Below are positions 1-8,736 of a DNA stretch of 18,277 nucleotides, one piece after another. Location: positions 1-18,277 of the forward strand of contig JAKAVX010000004.1 in assembly GCA_021827465.1 (NCBI GenBank), given 5' to 3'. The translations under genes were made by a program, and so were the position numbers. Under the pieces are notes generated by a model. That model searched no databases. It was not told where the DNA came from and saw nothing but the letters and a program-made list of their open reading frames with translations. How positions within the stretch are numbered: position 1 is the first letter of the stretch; every line of letters starts with the position of its first letter. Source of the DNA: Deltaproteobacteria bacterium (lineage in GTDB: Bacteria; Desulfobacterota_B; Binatia; Binatales; Binataceae).

Positions 1-3000
1 ATGCTCGAAGACGAAATCGACGAAGCCTTTAAGGTATCCGCGCTCCGCCTTCCACGGGCGGACGGCGTCGGAGCCGAGCAGCGGATGGCTTCGTTCGGGA
101 ATCGGGCAGACGAATTCCATCTCGCGGACACTTCTGAGCGCCCACAGGGCCGGAGCCGCTTTTCCTTCGCCGAGCGCGATCGGCGAGGCGAGCGTGTTGT
201 AAACGATCTCCGGTCCGCGCTCTTTCCATCGCGGATCACGCACCTGATGACGGCGCATCCCGTCCGAGAACAGCGCCGCGACGTCCTCGCGCGCCTTCCA
301 CGAATCGAGATCGCGCGCGCCGCGAAACGATTCCATGTCGAGCTTCTCGATCGCTTCATGGAGAAACACGCCGACGTTGCGTCCACCAGGCAGGTCGGCG
401 CTTTCGCCGCTCGCCGGGATATCGCCCTTGAACTCTTCGACCGGGATGTTCGGCGAAGGCGCGCCGGCGAGCGCGTGGAGCGAGGTGTAGGACTGGATAG
501 TCAGCGCCTGATGACGCGCGGCGAGCGCGACAAATTCGTCGTGCGCCTTGCTGTCGCCGTCGCCGTCGAGAAGCGCCTTTGGCGGAGACCACGCGAGAAG
601 CTGTTTGTCGCTCGCCGCGGGTATCGCAGCCGCGCGCCCGCCGTCGGCGATTTCCTCGACCGAAAACAGACCGTTTCGCCGCGCGCGTGCGCTTTGACCG
701 GATGGAAACATTTCACCGAGCCGGCGGTTGAGTGCGCCGTAGTATCCATTGAGTTTGACGGGGAACAGCGGCAGGTAGAGTTTCGCACGGGCGCGCGTCA
801 GTCCCACGTAGAGCAGGCGTTGATTTTCCTCCACCGCCTCGCGCTGGAGTAACCCCTTGACCAATTCGTGCCCGCGCTGCCCGCCGACCGCGAACCTGAC
901 ATGGCCGTCGCGATGGTACACGTCGAGCTGGTTGCGGTTGCGCCCGGCGTTCAGGCCGCCGTAGAGCACGACCACGTCCGCTTCCAGCCCCTTGCTCATG
1001 TGCACGGTCATCACCTGCACCGCCTTGCGTTCGCTTTCCAGGCGCTGGACGTTGCCCTCGGCTCCGGGCGGGTCGGCTTTCCCGGCAATATAGTCTTCGA
1101 GCATCGCGGCGATTTCGGCGAACGAAAGGCGGCGCGAGCGAGCGCACTCGAGCAGGACCTCGAAGATGTGGAGGTAATTGGTAAGCTCGCGCTCGCTGTC
1201 GGAAAGAAAAAGCTCCCGCTCGACGAGTCCGCACTCATGCAGCAGGCTCGGGAACAGCTCCGCGAACCGCTCGCGCTCGGCGAGCGCGCTCCAGTCGTAC
1301 AGGCGACGGATCAACGGATCATCGGGCGCGAGGTCGCCGATAGCGGCGAGTTCGCGAAACGGAACGGCGAAGAAAGGCGTCACCCATGCCTTCAACCTGC
1401 GCGACCTGTCGCCCGGATCTTCGACCGCGCGCAGAACGTCGAGGATGTCCCCGGCTTCGTTGCTCTGGAAAAGCCCTTCCCGTTTGTAAAAGGCAAACGG
1501 CACGCCGGCTTCGCGCAGATAGCCGCCGATTTCGTCACTCTCCCATCGCGTGCGCGTCAGCACCATCACGTCGCGCGGCTCGACCTTGCGCGCGGCCGGG
1601 CCTTCGCCCGCGATTTCAATCTGATGCGCGGGATCGTTGAGAAGACGATGGATCGTCGCGGCGACGTGACGGCCGATCGTCCTGCGCATCGCGGTCGCGG
1701 AGGCTTTCCCATCCGGCGGCGCGAGATACCGCATCACGGTCACGGGAGTCACGTTCTTTCCCCGGATGCGTGCGAGGAGATTCGGTTTGCCGCAGTCTGC
1801 CGGATGGTCGTATTCGATCGCGCCGTCAAAGAACGGCGGTTTTGCGTTCTGGTCGAGGATTCCGTTCAGAGCGTCGACCATATCGCTGGTCGAGCGGAAG
1901 TTTTTGGTGAGCGGAACCGTCTTTGCGCTTTCGCGAAGAAGTTCGTTCTTCGCCCCGAGATAGGTAAAGACGTCCGCGCCGCGAAAAGCGTAGATGGCCT
2001 GCTTGGGATCGCCGACCACGTAGAGCACGTTGCCGCCGTCGCCTTCCATGAACAGGCGCCGGAAGATTCGCCATTGCAGATCGTCGGTGTCCTGAAACTC
2101 GTCGAGCAGCGCGTAGCGATAACGCGCGCGCAGTTCCTTCACCAGCGCCGCGCCGCGCGGACCGTCGATCGCGTTCCAGACCAGCGCGAGCATGTCGTTG
2201 TAATCGATCTGGCCGAGCTCGCGCTTGTCGCGTTCGAGCCTGCGCTCGATTTCGGAAAGACAGAGGTCGAGAATCCTGCCTTCGATCGATTTCTGCCCAA
2301 GCGCGACGGCGTTAAGCGCGTTCAGGTCGCGAAGTTGTTCCTGTGAAGGCTCGTCGAGGCCGTCGGGGAAACGCTTCTTGCCGGCGCCCACTTTGGCGCC
2401 GTGCGGATTGAGCAGCGTCTTGAAATCGACCGCGCCGAGCTGCGCGAGCAGCTTTTCGCCAGCGCCGCCGCACGAGCGAACCAGCTTGTCCAGCTTCGCG
2501 AGCGCGCCAATCGCAAGCTCGCGGTGCGCATTCCAAATCGCGGCTTCATCGTAGGCCTTCTTCAGCGACGCGCGATCGAAGCCGGAAAGAAAACGCCTGG
2601 CGTCCTCCAGACGCCCAGCGGGTTCGAGCGCGAGGTAGCGGCGATGGTGCGCCTCGTAGAGAAGCTGTTCGAGAGCGTCGGCTTTGGCGTTCTTCTCATC
2701 CTCGCCCGGACCCATCCACTGCGACAGCATCGCGCTGGTGTCCTTCCTGACGGCCAGGTTGTCGCGCAGCTCGGCGCGGAACGCGCGATGGAACGCGCCG
2801 CGCGAGTCCACCACGTCGAGCGCGAAACCGCTCCCGGTGAGAAACGCAAAATCGGTGAGAATCCGCTGGCAGAAGCCGTGAATCGTGAACACCGGCGCGC
2901 GTTCGAACGAATTGAGCGCCGCGTAAAGCCGCCCTCGCCCTTCGGCGTCGAGCGCAACCGGCTCGTGGCCCGGTTTGGGCTCGCCGCTCTCGCCCCGGAG

Positions 3001-3231
3001 AATCGCTTCGAGCGTCCTGCGGACGCGCGCGCGAAGCTCGCCGGTCGCCTTTTCGGTGAAGGTGACGATCAGGATACGCTCGGATTCGCATCGCTCCGAG
3101 AGCACCAGGTCGGCGAACAGATGCTCGATCACGTAGGTTTTGCCGGTACCCGCGCTCGCCTCGATAACCGCGTGGCGGTCGGGACTCACGTCCTTCAGAA
3201 TCGCGGTACGTTGATAGATCGGGTCGGACAC
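1..3231 (-). CDS. recB: RecBCD exodeoxyribonuclease V, RecB (beta) subunit, 3' end outside the window
   Basis: RecB is the 3'-5' helicase and nuclease subunit of RecBCD, which unwinds and trims double-strand DNA ends and loads RecA. The frame is open for 1077 codons from a GTG at 3231 to the window edge. SF1 helicase motifs appear in order: Walker A EASAGTGKT (residues 24-32), TFTEKAT (57-63), DEFQDTD (377-383), VGDPKQAIYAFRG (406-418), VMTVHMSKGLE (about 740-750) and YVGLTRAR (808-815). The C-terminal nuclease domain follows, with His958 in FLHE and Asp1072 in GFVDFVFEH. The window ends just before the expected D-Y-K motif, so about 100 residues are missing compared with E. coli RecB (about 1180). 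The start is forced: the recC stop TGA lies in this same frame five codons upstream, and GTG is the first start codon after it, with an AGGT core upstream. It forms an operon with recC; recD probably follows but cannot be seen. Confidence 0.96.
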   Translation of the reverse strand, partial: MSDPIYQRTAILKDVSPDRHAVIEASAGTGKTYVIEHLFADLVLSERCESERILIVTFTEKATGELRARVRRTLEAILRGESGEPKPGHEPVALDAEGRGRLYAALNSFERAPVFTIHGFCQRILTDFAFLTGSGFALDVVDSRGAFHRAFRAELRDNLAVRKDTSAMLSQWMGPGEDEKNAKADALEQLLYEAHHRRYLALEPAGRLEDARRFLSGFDRASLKKAYDEAAIWNAHRELAIGALAKLDKLVRSCGGAGEKLLAQLGAVDFKTLLNPHGAKVGAGKKRFPDGLDEPSQEQLRDLNALNAVALGQKSIEGRILDLCLSEIERRLERDKRELGQIDYNDMLALVWNAIDGPRGAALVKELRARYRYALLDEFQDTDDLQWRIFRRLFMEGDGGNVLYVVGDPKQAIYAFRGADVFTYLGAKNELLRESAKTVPLTKNFRSTSDMVDALNGILDQNAKPPFFDGAIEYDHPADCGKPNLLARIRGKNVTPVTVMRYLAPPDGKASATAMRRTIGRHVAATIHRLLNDPAHQIEIAGEGPAARKVEPRDVMVLTRTRWESDEIGGYLREAGVPFAFYKREGLFQSNEAGDILDVLRAVEDPGDRSRRLKAWVTPFFAVPFRELAAIGDLAPDDPLIRRLYDWSALAERERFAELFPSLLHECGLVERELFLSDSERELTNYLHIFEVLLECARSRRLSFAEIAAMLEDYIAGKADPPGAEGNVQRLESERKAVQVMTVHMSKGLEADVVVLYGGLNAGRNRNQLDVYHRDGHVRFAVGGQRGHELVKGLLQREAVEENQRLLYVGLTRARAKLYLPLFPVKLNGYYGALNRRLGEMFPSGQSARARRNGLFSVEEIADGGRAAAIPAASDKQLLAWSPPKALLDGDGDSKAHDEFVALAARHQALTIQSYTSLHALAGAPSPNIPVEEFKGDIPASGESADLPGGRNVGVFLHEAIEKLDMESFRGARDLDSWKAREDVAALFSDGMRRHQVRDPRWKERGPEIVYNTLASPIALGEGKAAPALWALRSVREMEFVCPIPERSHPLLGSDAVRPWKAERGYLKGFVDFVFEH

Positions 3232-3246
3232 GTCGATACCTGCGGC

Positions 3247-6200
3247 TCAGCCTTCGAAAATTCCCATAATCAGCCCGAAGCGCCGTTCGATTATCGCGTC
3301 GATTTCATCGTTGTCCGGCGGTTCGAAGTCTCTCGCATTGCGCACCGGCCCGTAGTCCGACCGGCACTTGCTGAAATCGTTCTCCCGCACCCCCTCGACG
3401 ATCTCGGCCGGGGTACTCGCGTCCTCTGGTTTCTTTCGCCTTACCGCTTCGACCGGAAGAAAATAATGATTGTTTCCGGATAGCAGATCCTCGACGAGGC
3501 CGGACAGGTATTTGCGCGCGTCCTCGGGGCTCGGGACCTCGAGCGTCCGGGTGAACTTCGCGACCTTGTCGTCCTTGTCGCCGCCCACGGCGGCCGCGAT
3601 AAACTCGCGCGGCATCTCCTTGCCCGCGGCGGCAAGCACGATCGCGCCAAGGAAGCCGTCGAGGAAATGGCGCGCGCGTGCCTGGGCGCCGGGAATGCAT
3701 CGAAGCGATCCGCCAAGATTGCCCGAAACCGGGCCGACCAGGCCGTGAAGCTTCACGCGCCGTGTGGCTTCGCCGCCTCGCACCGGAATATCGAGCGTCA
3801 GCGCGTCCATCTTCAGATCGGCGCGGGCGAATTCGCGCGCGGCGCCGAGCTGGATTTGATGCCATCCCTCGAGGTCGGCAAATCCGGTGATTTGGGCCTG
3901 CCTGATACAGAGTTCGAGCTTTTTCAGATCGCTCTGGTTTGCAATCTCGGCGAACGGCCCGACCGGCGCTTCGCCGCGAAGTTGAGAGGCCTTAAACGCC
4001 TGCGCGTATTTCTCGCCGACGTCCCCAAGCCGCCCGCGCCCGAGCCAGAACGCCTCGCGCAGCAGGATGGCCCGTCCAAGGATGGCCTCTTCCAGCGGTT
4101 CGTCCTCGTGATCTTCGCCGCCATCGCCGTCTTCGTCCACGATTCTAAGCGCGTAGCGTGCCGCGCCCTGCAGCGGACATTCGAGAAAATTCCGAAGCGC
4201 CGCGATCGGCAGCGATATGTCCTCCGCGTCCGCAACCGGCTCCGGCTTCGGAGGTTCGACAACTCGAAGCGCTTTCTCGACCAGCGGGCGCACCTCATCA
4301 CCGAGCTTTTCGATCAGCGGTTCGCCGCGCGCGGGCAGCGTCGCGCCGCCGCACGAGCCCCGGAGATTCGTGCGCATCGCGGCTATACGCGCGCCGCGCC
4401 GCGCGTCGGGATCGAAGCTCACCAGTTCGGGATGCCGCCCGGTGTCGTCGCCGGGGTCGAGGTCGGGGAAATACCTGAGATCGTAGCGGCTGACCGGATG
4501 CTTCACGGTCATGGCTCCGGAGAGCGTCTCTTCATCGACCCATCCGCGCAGGATGAACTGAAGCTCGCGTATCAGCGATGAAGGCTCGAGGCTGTCGCCG
4601 GTCTGCGCGTCGCGCGACACCCAGGAAAAGAAGATCCGCTCGCGCGCGGCCAGCAGCGTCTCGAGAAACAGATAGCGGTCGCGCTCGGCGGCGCTGACGT
4701 CGCCCGCGTGGCGGCGGATAAGCCGGAGATCGAGCGGGTCGCGGCGGTCGCGCTCGGGAAACGACGACTCGCCAAGGCCGAGCATGAACACGGTGCGAAA
4801 CGGAATCGACCGGAGCGCGGAGAGCGACCCGACCGCGACTCCGCGTTCGGCGTAGCGGCCCTGGCGCGATTCGGCGTCGGCGATACGCGCCATCGCAAGC
4901 TCGCGCGCGACCCGGTAGGAAACTTTGCCCACCCGCAACTCGGCGGAGTCGAGCGAAGCGAGCGCCGAAAGGCAGTCGTCGAGCACGCGCTCGCCCGCAG
5001 CGCCTTCGGGATGAACGTAGACGCCGGCGAATCCCGCAAGCAATTCCGCCCATTCGCCGAGTTCAAGCCGGGCGCTTCGGATACTCGCCGCGTCAGCGAG
5101 CATCCGCCGCGCAAGACTCAGCATCGCGGCAACCGAAGGCGCGCTTTCGGGCGCGGTCTCGTACGGCAGATATTCGTGATCGGGCGGCGCGCGGAAAATA
5201 TCGGCGACTCCGCTCGGCTCGCCCGCCATGAAAACCCCGAGCGCAAGACGCTTCAGCGCCTGGTCCCAGTGAAACAGGTCGGCGGGCAGATAAGTGTTCT
5301 CGAAGTCGCGGGCGTCGGCGCCGAAAAAGATTCCGAGCGAGCGGCACCACGCCTGCCATTGCTCGGGGTCGGCGGCGGCGATACCGCCGGTAATGGCGGG
5401 ATGGGTCAGTATGTGAAGAATTTCGTCGCGCGAGAAGCGCCCGTCGGGAAGGCCAAGAATCAGTTCCACCGCCTCGCTGACCCGGCTTTCCGCGTTGAAG
5501 CGCGCGTTCACCACGTTGATCGGTATTCCGTACTGCTCGGCCAGCACGGTTTCGATATGCGGCAGATACGCGTCCATCTGCGCGTCGGGAACCAGGACGG
5601 CCACATGATGGAACCGCAGCCGATCCGCATGGCCCGACGTTTCGTCGTCGCGGATCAACTGGCAAATCGCGTTGCTCGTGATTTCAACCTCGCGGCGGAT
5701 GCCCGGACAGGCGAGAAAGCGGATGCTCTTGTCGTCGGGGATGCCCGCGCCGGAGGCTCTGGGCTCGGGATCCGCGCGCCGATTCATGATGCTGGATTGA
5801 AGCTGGCGAAGCAGCGTCGGTTGGCCGTCGTCGCCGGCGGCCGGATCGGCGAAATGGGAGTCGAAATCGCAGTCGGTAAGCTCGTTCAGGAGCCGGATAT
5901 ACTCGCGGCCGGGACGTCCCCAGAACTGGAGCGCCTGGTTATCGCCGCCAGTGCCAAGCCCGAACGGATCGTCGGACGCTTCGAGCGCGGCGCCGAGCTT
6001 CTGGGAGCGCCGCGCAAGTCCCGCGCGCGCACGCCCCGCGATATTCGGGACATCTTCCCAGAACTCCGCGCACGGGTTGAGCGCATAGATGTGAAGCTCG
6101 GCGAGCTGGCCCAGGCGGCCGAAAATCCTGATGAACTCCGGGCCCGCGTAGGAAAGGCCGAAGACATGGAGCCGACCTTGAGGCGCCCTTGCGAGGCGAT

Positions 6201-6825
6201 CGGAATCGGCCGCCGCGATCGCGTCGGGCAGGAGCATCCATCGCTTTTCGCGTGCGTTGAGCCACTCGGGCTTCAATGCGCCGTCGGCACCGAACAGCGC
6301 TCCATAGAGAGCGCGCTGCCATCGCTCGGCATCCGCAAAATCCCCGGCTTCGATCGCTTTTCCGCGCCGCCACGCTGAAAGCATCGCGGGCCGCAGAATC
6401 GAATACTCGCGAAAGAACCTCGCCACCCGTCCGCTCAGTTGAAAGAGCCTGAGTTCGCGCTCGCCCGAGTCGCCGAAGTCCGCCAGGTAGCGGCGCACCG
6501 GCTCGAAAGCGCCGGTGCGGCCGGCAAATTCGCGCCCAAGGCATTCGAAGATCGCAAGTTCCAGTTCGTCGGCGTCGAGCACACGCAAATCCGGCTCGGC
6601 CTGCGCGAGAACCTGGGCAAGATAGCTTCTAAGGAACGGAAAACCGAGATTGGCCGCGACGCCGATTCGTTCGGCGAGCCTGAGCTTCAGGAACTCCTCG
6701 ACCGCGCGGTTGGGCACGATAACCGTGGCGCGTGCGAGCGGGTCGCCTCGCTGCGATTTTTCGATCTCGTCCGCGAGCGGCGGGATGAGCTCCTCGAGAC
6801 GATTGGAATAATGAAGCCGAAGCAT
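3247..6825 (-). CDS. recC: RecBCD exodeoxyribonuclease V, RecC (gamma) subunit
   Basis: RecC is the non-catalytic scaffold of RecBCD. It splits the duplex, channels the strands to RecB and RecD, and in E. coli reads the Chi site. The protein has 1192 residues (E. coli about 1122). The N-terminus MLRLHYSNRLEEL matches the family start (MLRxxxSNRL), followed by VIVPNR (35-40) and GVAANLGFPFL (55-65), the remnant of the inactivated helicase domain. A central block around residues 671-740 contains LRSIPFRTVFMLGLGESSFP and DRYLFLETLLAARE, which are typical of RecC. No Walker A motif was noticed, as expected for RecC. The start is supported by AAAGGGG four bases upstream and by the family N-terminus. 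recB begins 15 nt after the TGA. Two very long plus-strand ORFs over recB/recC are antisense shadows. Confidence 0.95.
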   Translation of the reverse strand: MLRLHYSNRLEELIPPLADEIEKSQRGDPLARATVIVPNRAVEEFLKLRLAERIGVAANLGFPFLRSYLAQVLAQAEPDLRVLDADELELAIFECLGREFAGRTGAFEPVRRYLADFGDSGERELRLFQLSGRVARFFREYSILRPAMLSAWRRGKAIEAGDFADAERWQRALYGALFGADGALKPEWLNAREKRWMLLPDAIAAADSDRLARAPQGRLHVFGLSYAGPEFIRIFGRLGQLAELHIYALNPCAEFWEDVPNIAGRARAGLARRSQKLGAALEASDDPFGLGTGGDNQALQFWGRPGREYIRLLNELTDCDFDSHFADPAAGDDGQPTLLRQLQSSIMNRRADPEPRASGAGIPDDKSIRFLACPGIRREVEITSNAICQLIRDDETSGHADRLRFHHVAVLVPDAQMDAYLPHIETVLAEQYGIPINVVNARFNAESRVSEAVELILGLPDGRFSRDEILHILTHPAITGGIAAADPEQWQAWCRSLGIFFGADARDFENTYLPADLFHWDQALKRLALGVFMAGEPSGVADIFRAPPDHEYLPYETAPESAPSVAAMLSLARRMLADAASIRSARLELGEWAELLAGFAGVYVHPEGAAGERVLDDCLSALASLDSAELRVGKVSYRVARELAMARIADAESRQGRYAERGVAVGSLSALRSIPFRTVFMLGLGESSFPERDRRDPLDLRLIRRHAGDVSAAERDRYLFLETLLAARERIFFSWVSRDAQTGDSLEPSSLIRELQFILRGWVDEETLSGAMTVKHPVSRYDLRYFPDLDPGDDTGRHPELVSFDPDARRGARIAAMRTNLRGSCGGATLPARGEPLIEKLGDEVRPLVEKALRVVEPPKPEPVADAEDISLPIAALRNFLECPLQGAARYALRIVDEDGDGGEDHEDEPLEEAILGRAILLREAFWLGRGRLGDVGEKYAQAFKASQLRGEAPVGPFAEIANQSDLKKLELCIRQAQITGFADLEGWHQIQLGAAREFARADLKMDALTLDIPVRGGEATRRVKLHGLVGPVSGNLGGSLRCIPGAQARARHFLDGFLGAIVLAAAGKEMPREFIAAAVGGDKDDKVAKFTRTLEVPSPEDARKYLSGLVEDLLSGNNHYFLPVEAVRRKKPEDASTPAEIVEGVRENDFSKCRSDYGPVRNARDFEPPDNDEIDAIIERRFGLIMGIFEG

Positions 6826-6845
6826 CGCGCCCCTTTGTCAGCGTG

Positions 6846-6875
6846 AAAATAGGTAAAACCGTCGCCGCGGTACAA
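6846..6875 (-). promoter_or_regulatory. candidate sigma70-type promoter for recCB
   Basis: Reading the minus strand, TTGTAC (6875-6870) is followed after 18 bases by TATTTT (6851-6846). Transcription would start near 6839, giving a leader of about 14 nt that carries the recC Shine-Dalgarno AAAGGGG. It lies downstream of the terminator of the preceding minus-strand operon, so recCB needs its own promoter here. This is a match by eye, without experimental support. Confidence 0.45.
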
Positions 6876-6895
6876 GGAGTTTATGCCATCGCGGT

Positions 6896-6910
6896 TGTCA
6901 ACGGCTGACA
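6896..6910. repeat. short inverted repeat upstream of recC
   Basis: TGTCA, then ACGGC, then TGACA: perfect 5-bp arms around a 5-bp centre. It lies about 20 bp upstream of the candidate recC -35 box, where an activator or repressor could bind. No regulator family is recognised from the motif, and arms this short can occur by chance. Confidence 0.2.
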
Positions 6911-6974
6911 TCGGCGGCAATCCGCGCCGATGGGCCGCGGACGGAGCGACGGCGAGGCCTGCTGCGAAAGAGCC

Positions 6975-7007
6975 AAAAAACAGGGGCGGAACGCCGGTTC
7001 CGCCCCT
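6975..7007 (-). terminator. intrinsic terminator of the dehydrogenase/acyl-CoA synthetase operon
   Basis: Perfect 11-bp stem (6982-6992 AGGGGCGGAAC with 6997-7007 GTTCCGCCCCT) around a 4-base loop. On the minus strand it is followed by G and then six Ts (6980-6975). It sits 28 bases after the acyl-CoA synthetase stop codon. Geometry and T-run are those of a classical Rho-independent terminator acting on minus-strand transcription. Confidence 0.92.
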
Positions 7008-7035
7008 CAATCGATTCAACTGCCAACGGGCGTCT

Positions 7036-8694
7036 TCAGGCTTTTCCGGCTTTCTTTTGTATCTCGGCCTCGCGCAGGTCGCGCCGGCGTATTTTTCCCG
7101 TCACGGTCATCGGGAACTCGTCCAGGAAATCGACTTCGCGCGGATATTCGTGCGCGCCGAGCTTCTTTTTGACGTGCTCCTGGATTTCGCTGACGATCTT
7201 GTCCGAGCGCTCGAAGCCGGGAAGCAGCTTGACGAAAGCCTTGACCATCTGGCCGCGCTGCGGGTCGGGAACGCCGATCACCGCGCACGAGGCGACCGCC
7301 TTGTGCTCCATGATCGAGGCCTCGACTTCGGCCGGGCCGATCCGGTAGCCCGCGCTCTTGATAACGTCGTCGGCGCGGCCCTGGAAGTAGATGTAGCCCT
7401 GGTCGTCGGCGTAGCCGGTGTCGCCGGTCAGCAGCCATTCGCCGCGGAACTTGTCGCGCATCGCCTCGGGGTTCTTCCAGTATTCCTTCATCACGACCGG
7501 ATCGTCGCGCCGAAGAGCGATATCGCCGTTTTCGCCGTTCTTGAGCACCTTGCCGGTGTCGGGATCGACGATCGTCACGATATGCCCGGGGTAGGCCTTG
7601 CCGAGCGGCTCGAGGATGGGTTTTTCGAGCGCCGAGCAGGTGCCGATGAAGTAGTTCGCCTCGGTCTGGCCGAATCCCTGGTTGAACTCGACCTGCAGCT
7701 CCTGGTCCACCCATCGCGCAAGCTCGGGGCTGACCGGCTCGGCGCCGGAGACGATACATCGGAGCCGGAGCTTGGAATACTTCTCGCGCGGCTTGCTCAC
7801 CTCGCGAAGCAGCTTGAGCGCGGTCGGCGGATAGAGGCCGACGGTCGCGCCGTACTTCTCGAGCAGGCGATAAGTCGCGTCGGGATCGAAGCGGCCCTTG
7901 CTCTGGTAGGCGAGCACCGGGATTCCGTACGGCCAGATTCCGAGCAGTCCGTCGAGCAGTCCGCCCGCCCACGCCCAATCGGCGGGGCTGTAGTAAAGAT
8001 CGCCGTCGCGCAGGAAATTGTACGAGTAATCGATACCGTTGTGGCCGAGCACGTAGCGATGCGCGTGAAGGACGCCCTTCGGATTGCCGGTGGTGCCTGA
8101 GGTGTACATCAGGAGCACGGGATCATCGGCGGTGTTTTTCTCGACGGTCAGGTTCGGCGAGCCCTTCGTCATCAGGTCGTCGAAGGAAAGTCCGTCGCCC
8201 TTGCCGCCGACCACGATAACGTGGCGCAGGGTTTCGATCTCCTTGCGCAGGCCGTCGAGCTTGGAGAGGTTTTCGGCCTCGACCAGGATTGCGGGCGCGG
8301 CGCTGTTCGTAAGGCGATACTTGAGCGCCTCGGGGCCGAACAGCTTGGAGATAGGAAGGGCGATTGCGCCGATCCGGTAGCATGCCATGTGCGCGATAGC
8401 GGTCTCGGGGCGCTGCGGCAGATGGACCGCGACAACGTCACCGCGCTTTACCCCGAGACCCTTGAGCGCGTTGGCGAAGCGGTTGGACGCCTCGATCATC
8501 TGCGCCCATGTGTAGGTGGCCGAAGTTCCCTCGTCGTCCTCGTAGTAGAGCGCAACGCGATCGCGAAGATTGGTGTGACGATCGAGGCAATCGATCGACA
8601 CATTGTAATCCGGCGCTATCTGCCATTTGTGACGCGCGTGGGCCTCGGCGATGCTTTTCGAGCCCTTTACCGTCTGTTCCTTGAGTCCGATCAT
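7036..8694 (-). CDS. AMP-forming acyl-CoA synthetase (acetyl-/medium-chain acyl-CoA synthetase type)
   Basis: A cytoplasmic enzyme of the ANL superfamily that activates a carboxylic acid with ATP to an acyl-AMP and then transfers it to CoA. It has 552 residues, the usual length for a full synthetase. Motifs visible: the ATP-binding loop YTSGTTGNPKG (197-207), FNQGFGQTEANY (337-348), the adenylate/hinge region LLTGDTGYADDQGYIYFQGR (421-440), the CoA-side GYRIGPAEVE (449-458), and TGKIRRRD (532-539) with the catalytic lysine near 534. The overall look, including the acyl-CoA synthetase N-terminal segment, is closest to AcsM-like or acetyl-CoA-synthetase-like members rather than 4-coumarate ligases. 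The acyl substrate cannot be determined from sequence. It lies 42 nt downstream of the dehydrogenase on the same strand and ends at a strong terminator. The start at 8694 has only a weak upstream AGAGA. Confidence 0.92.
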   Translation of the reverse strand: MIGLKEQTVKGSKSIAEAHARHKWQIAPDYNVSIDCLDRHTNLRDRVALYYEDDEGTSATYTWAQMIEASNRFANALKGLGVKRGDVVAVHLPQRPETAIAHMACYRIGAIALPISKLFGPEALKYRLTNSAAPAILVEAENLSKLDGLRKEIETLRHVIVVGGKGDGLSFDDLMTKGSPNLTVEKNTADDPVLLMYTSGTTGNPKGVLHAHRYVLGHNGIDYSYNFLRDGDLYYSPADWAWAGGLLDGLLGIWPYGIPVLAYQSKGRFDPDATYRLLEKYGATVGLYPPTALKLLREVSKPREKYSKLRLRCIVSGAEPVSPELARWVDQELQVEFNQGFGQTEANYFIGTCSALEKPILEPLGKAYPGHIVTIVDPDTGKVLKNGENGDIALRRDDPVVMKEYWKNPEAMRDKFRGEWLLTGDTGYADDQGYIYFQGRADDVIKSAGYRIGPAEVEASIMEHKAVASCAVIGVPDPQRGQMVKAFVKLLPGFERSDKIVSEIQEHVKKKLGAHEYPREVDFLDEFPMTVTGKIRRRDLREAEIQKKAGKA

Positions 8695-8736
8695 CTCACT
8701 TGTCTCTTGCCGATTGTCGCGTCTCCGCCGCTCTCA

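Noticed and set aside
868..2346. 492-codon plus-strand ORF over recB, and the similar 283-codon ORF at 1-852
   Set aside because: They lie antisense to recB, whose helicase motifs are unmistakable. The plus-strand translations have no recognisable domain and arise because G/C-rich third codon positions suppress stop codons on the opposite strand.
4708..6378. 556-codon plus-strand ORF over recC
   Set aside because: Antisense shadow of recC, with no family features and the skewed composition of an antisense frame.
7016..7978. 320-codon minus-strand ORF inside the acyl-CoA synthetase
   Set aside because: Shifted-frame shadow: Arg/Ala/Gly-rich, without motifs, while the synthetase frame shows all ANL motifs.
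6883..8100. 405-codon plus-strand ORF opposite the acyl-CoA synthetase
   Set aside because: Antisense shadow that also runs through the intrinsic terminator; no domain recognised.
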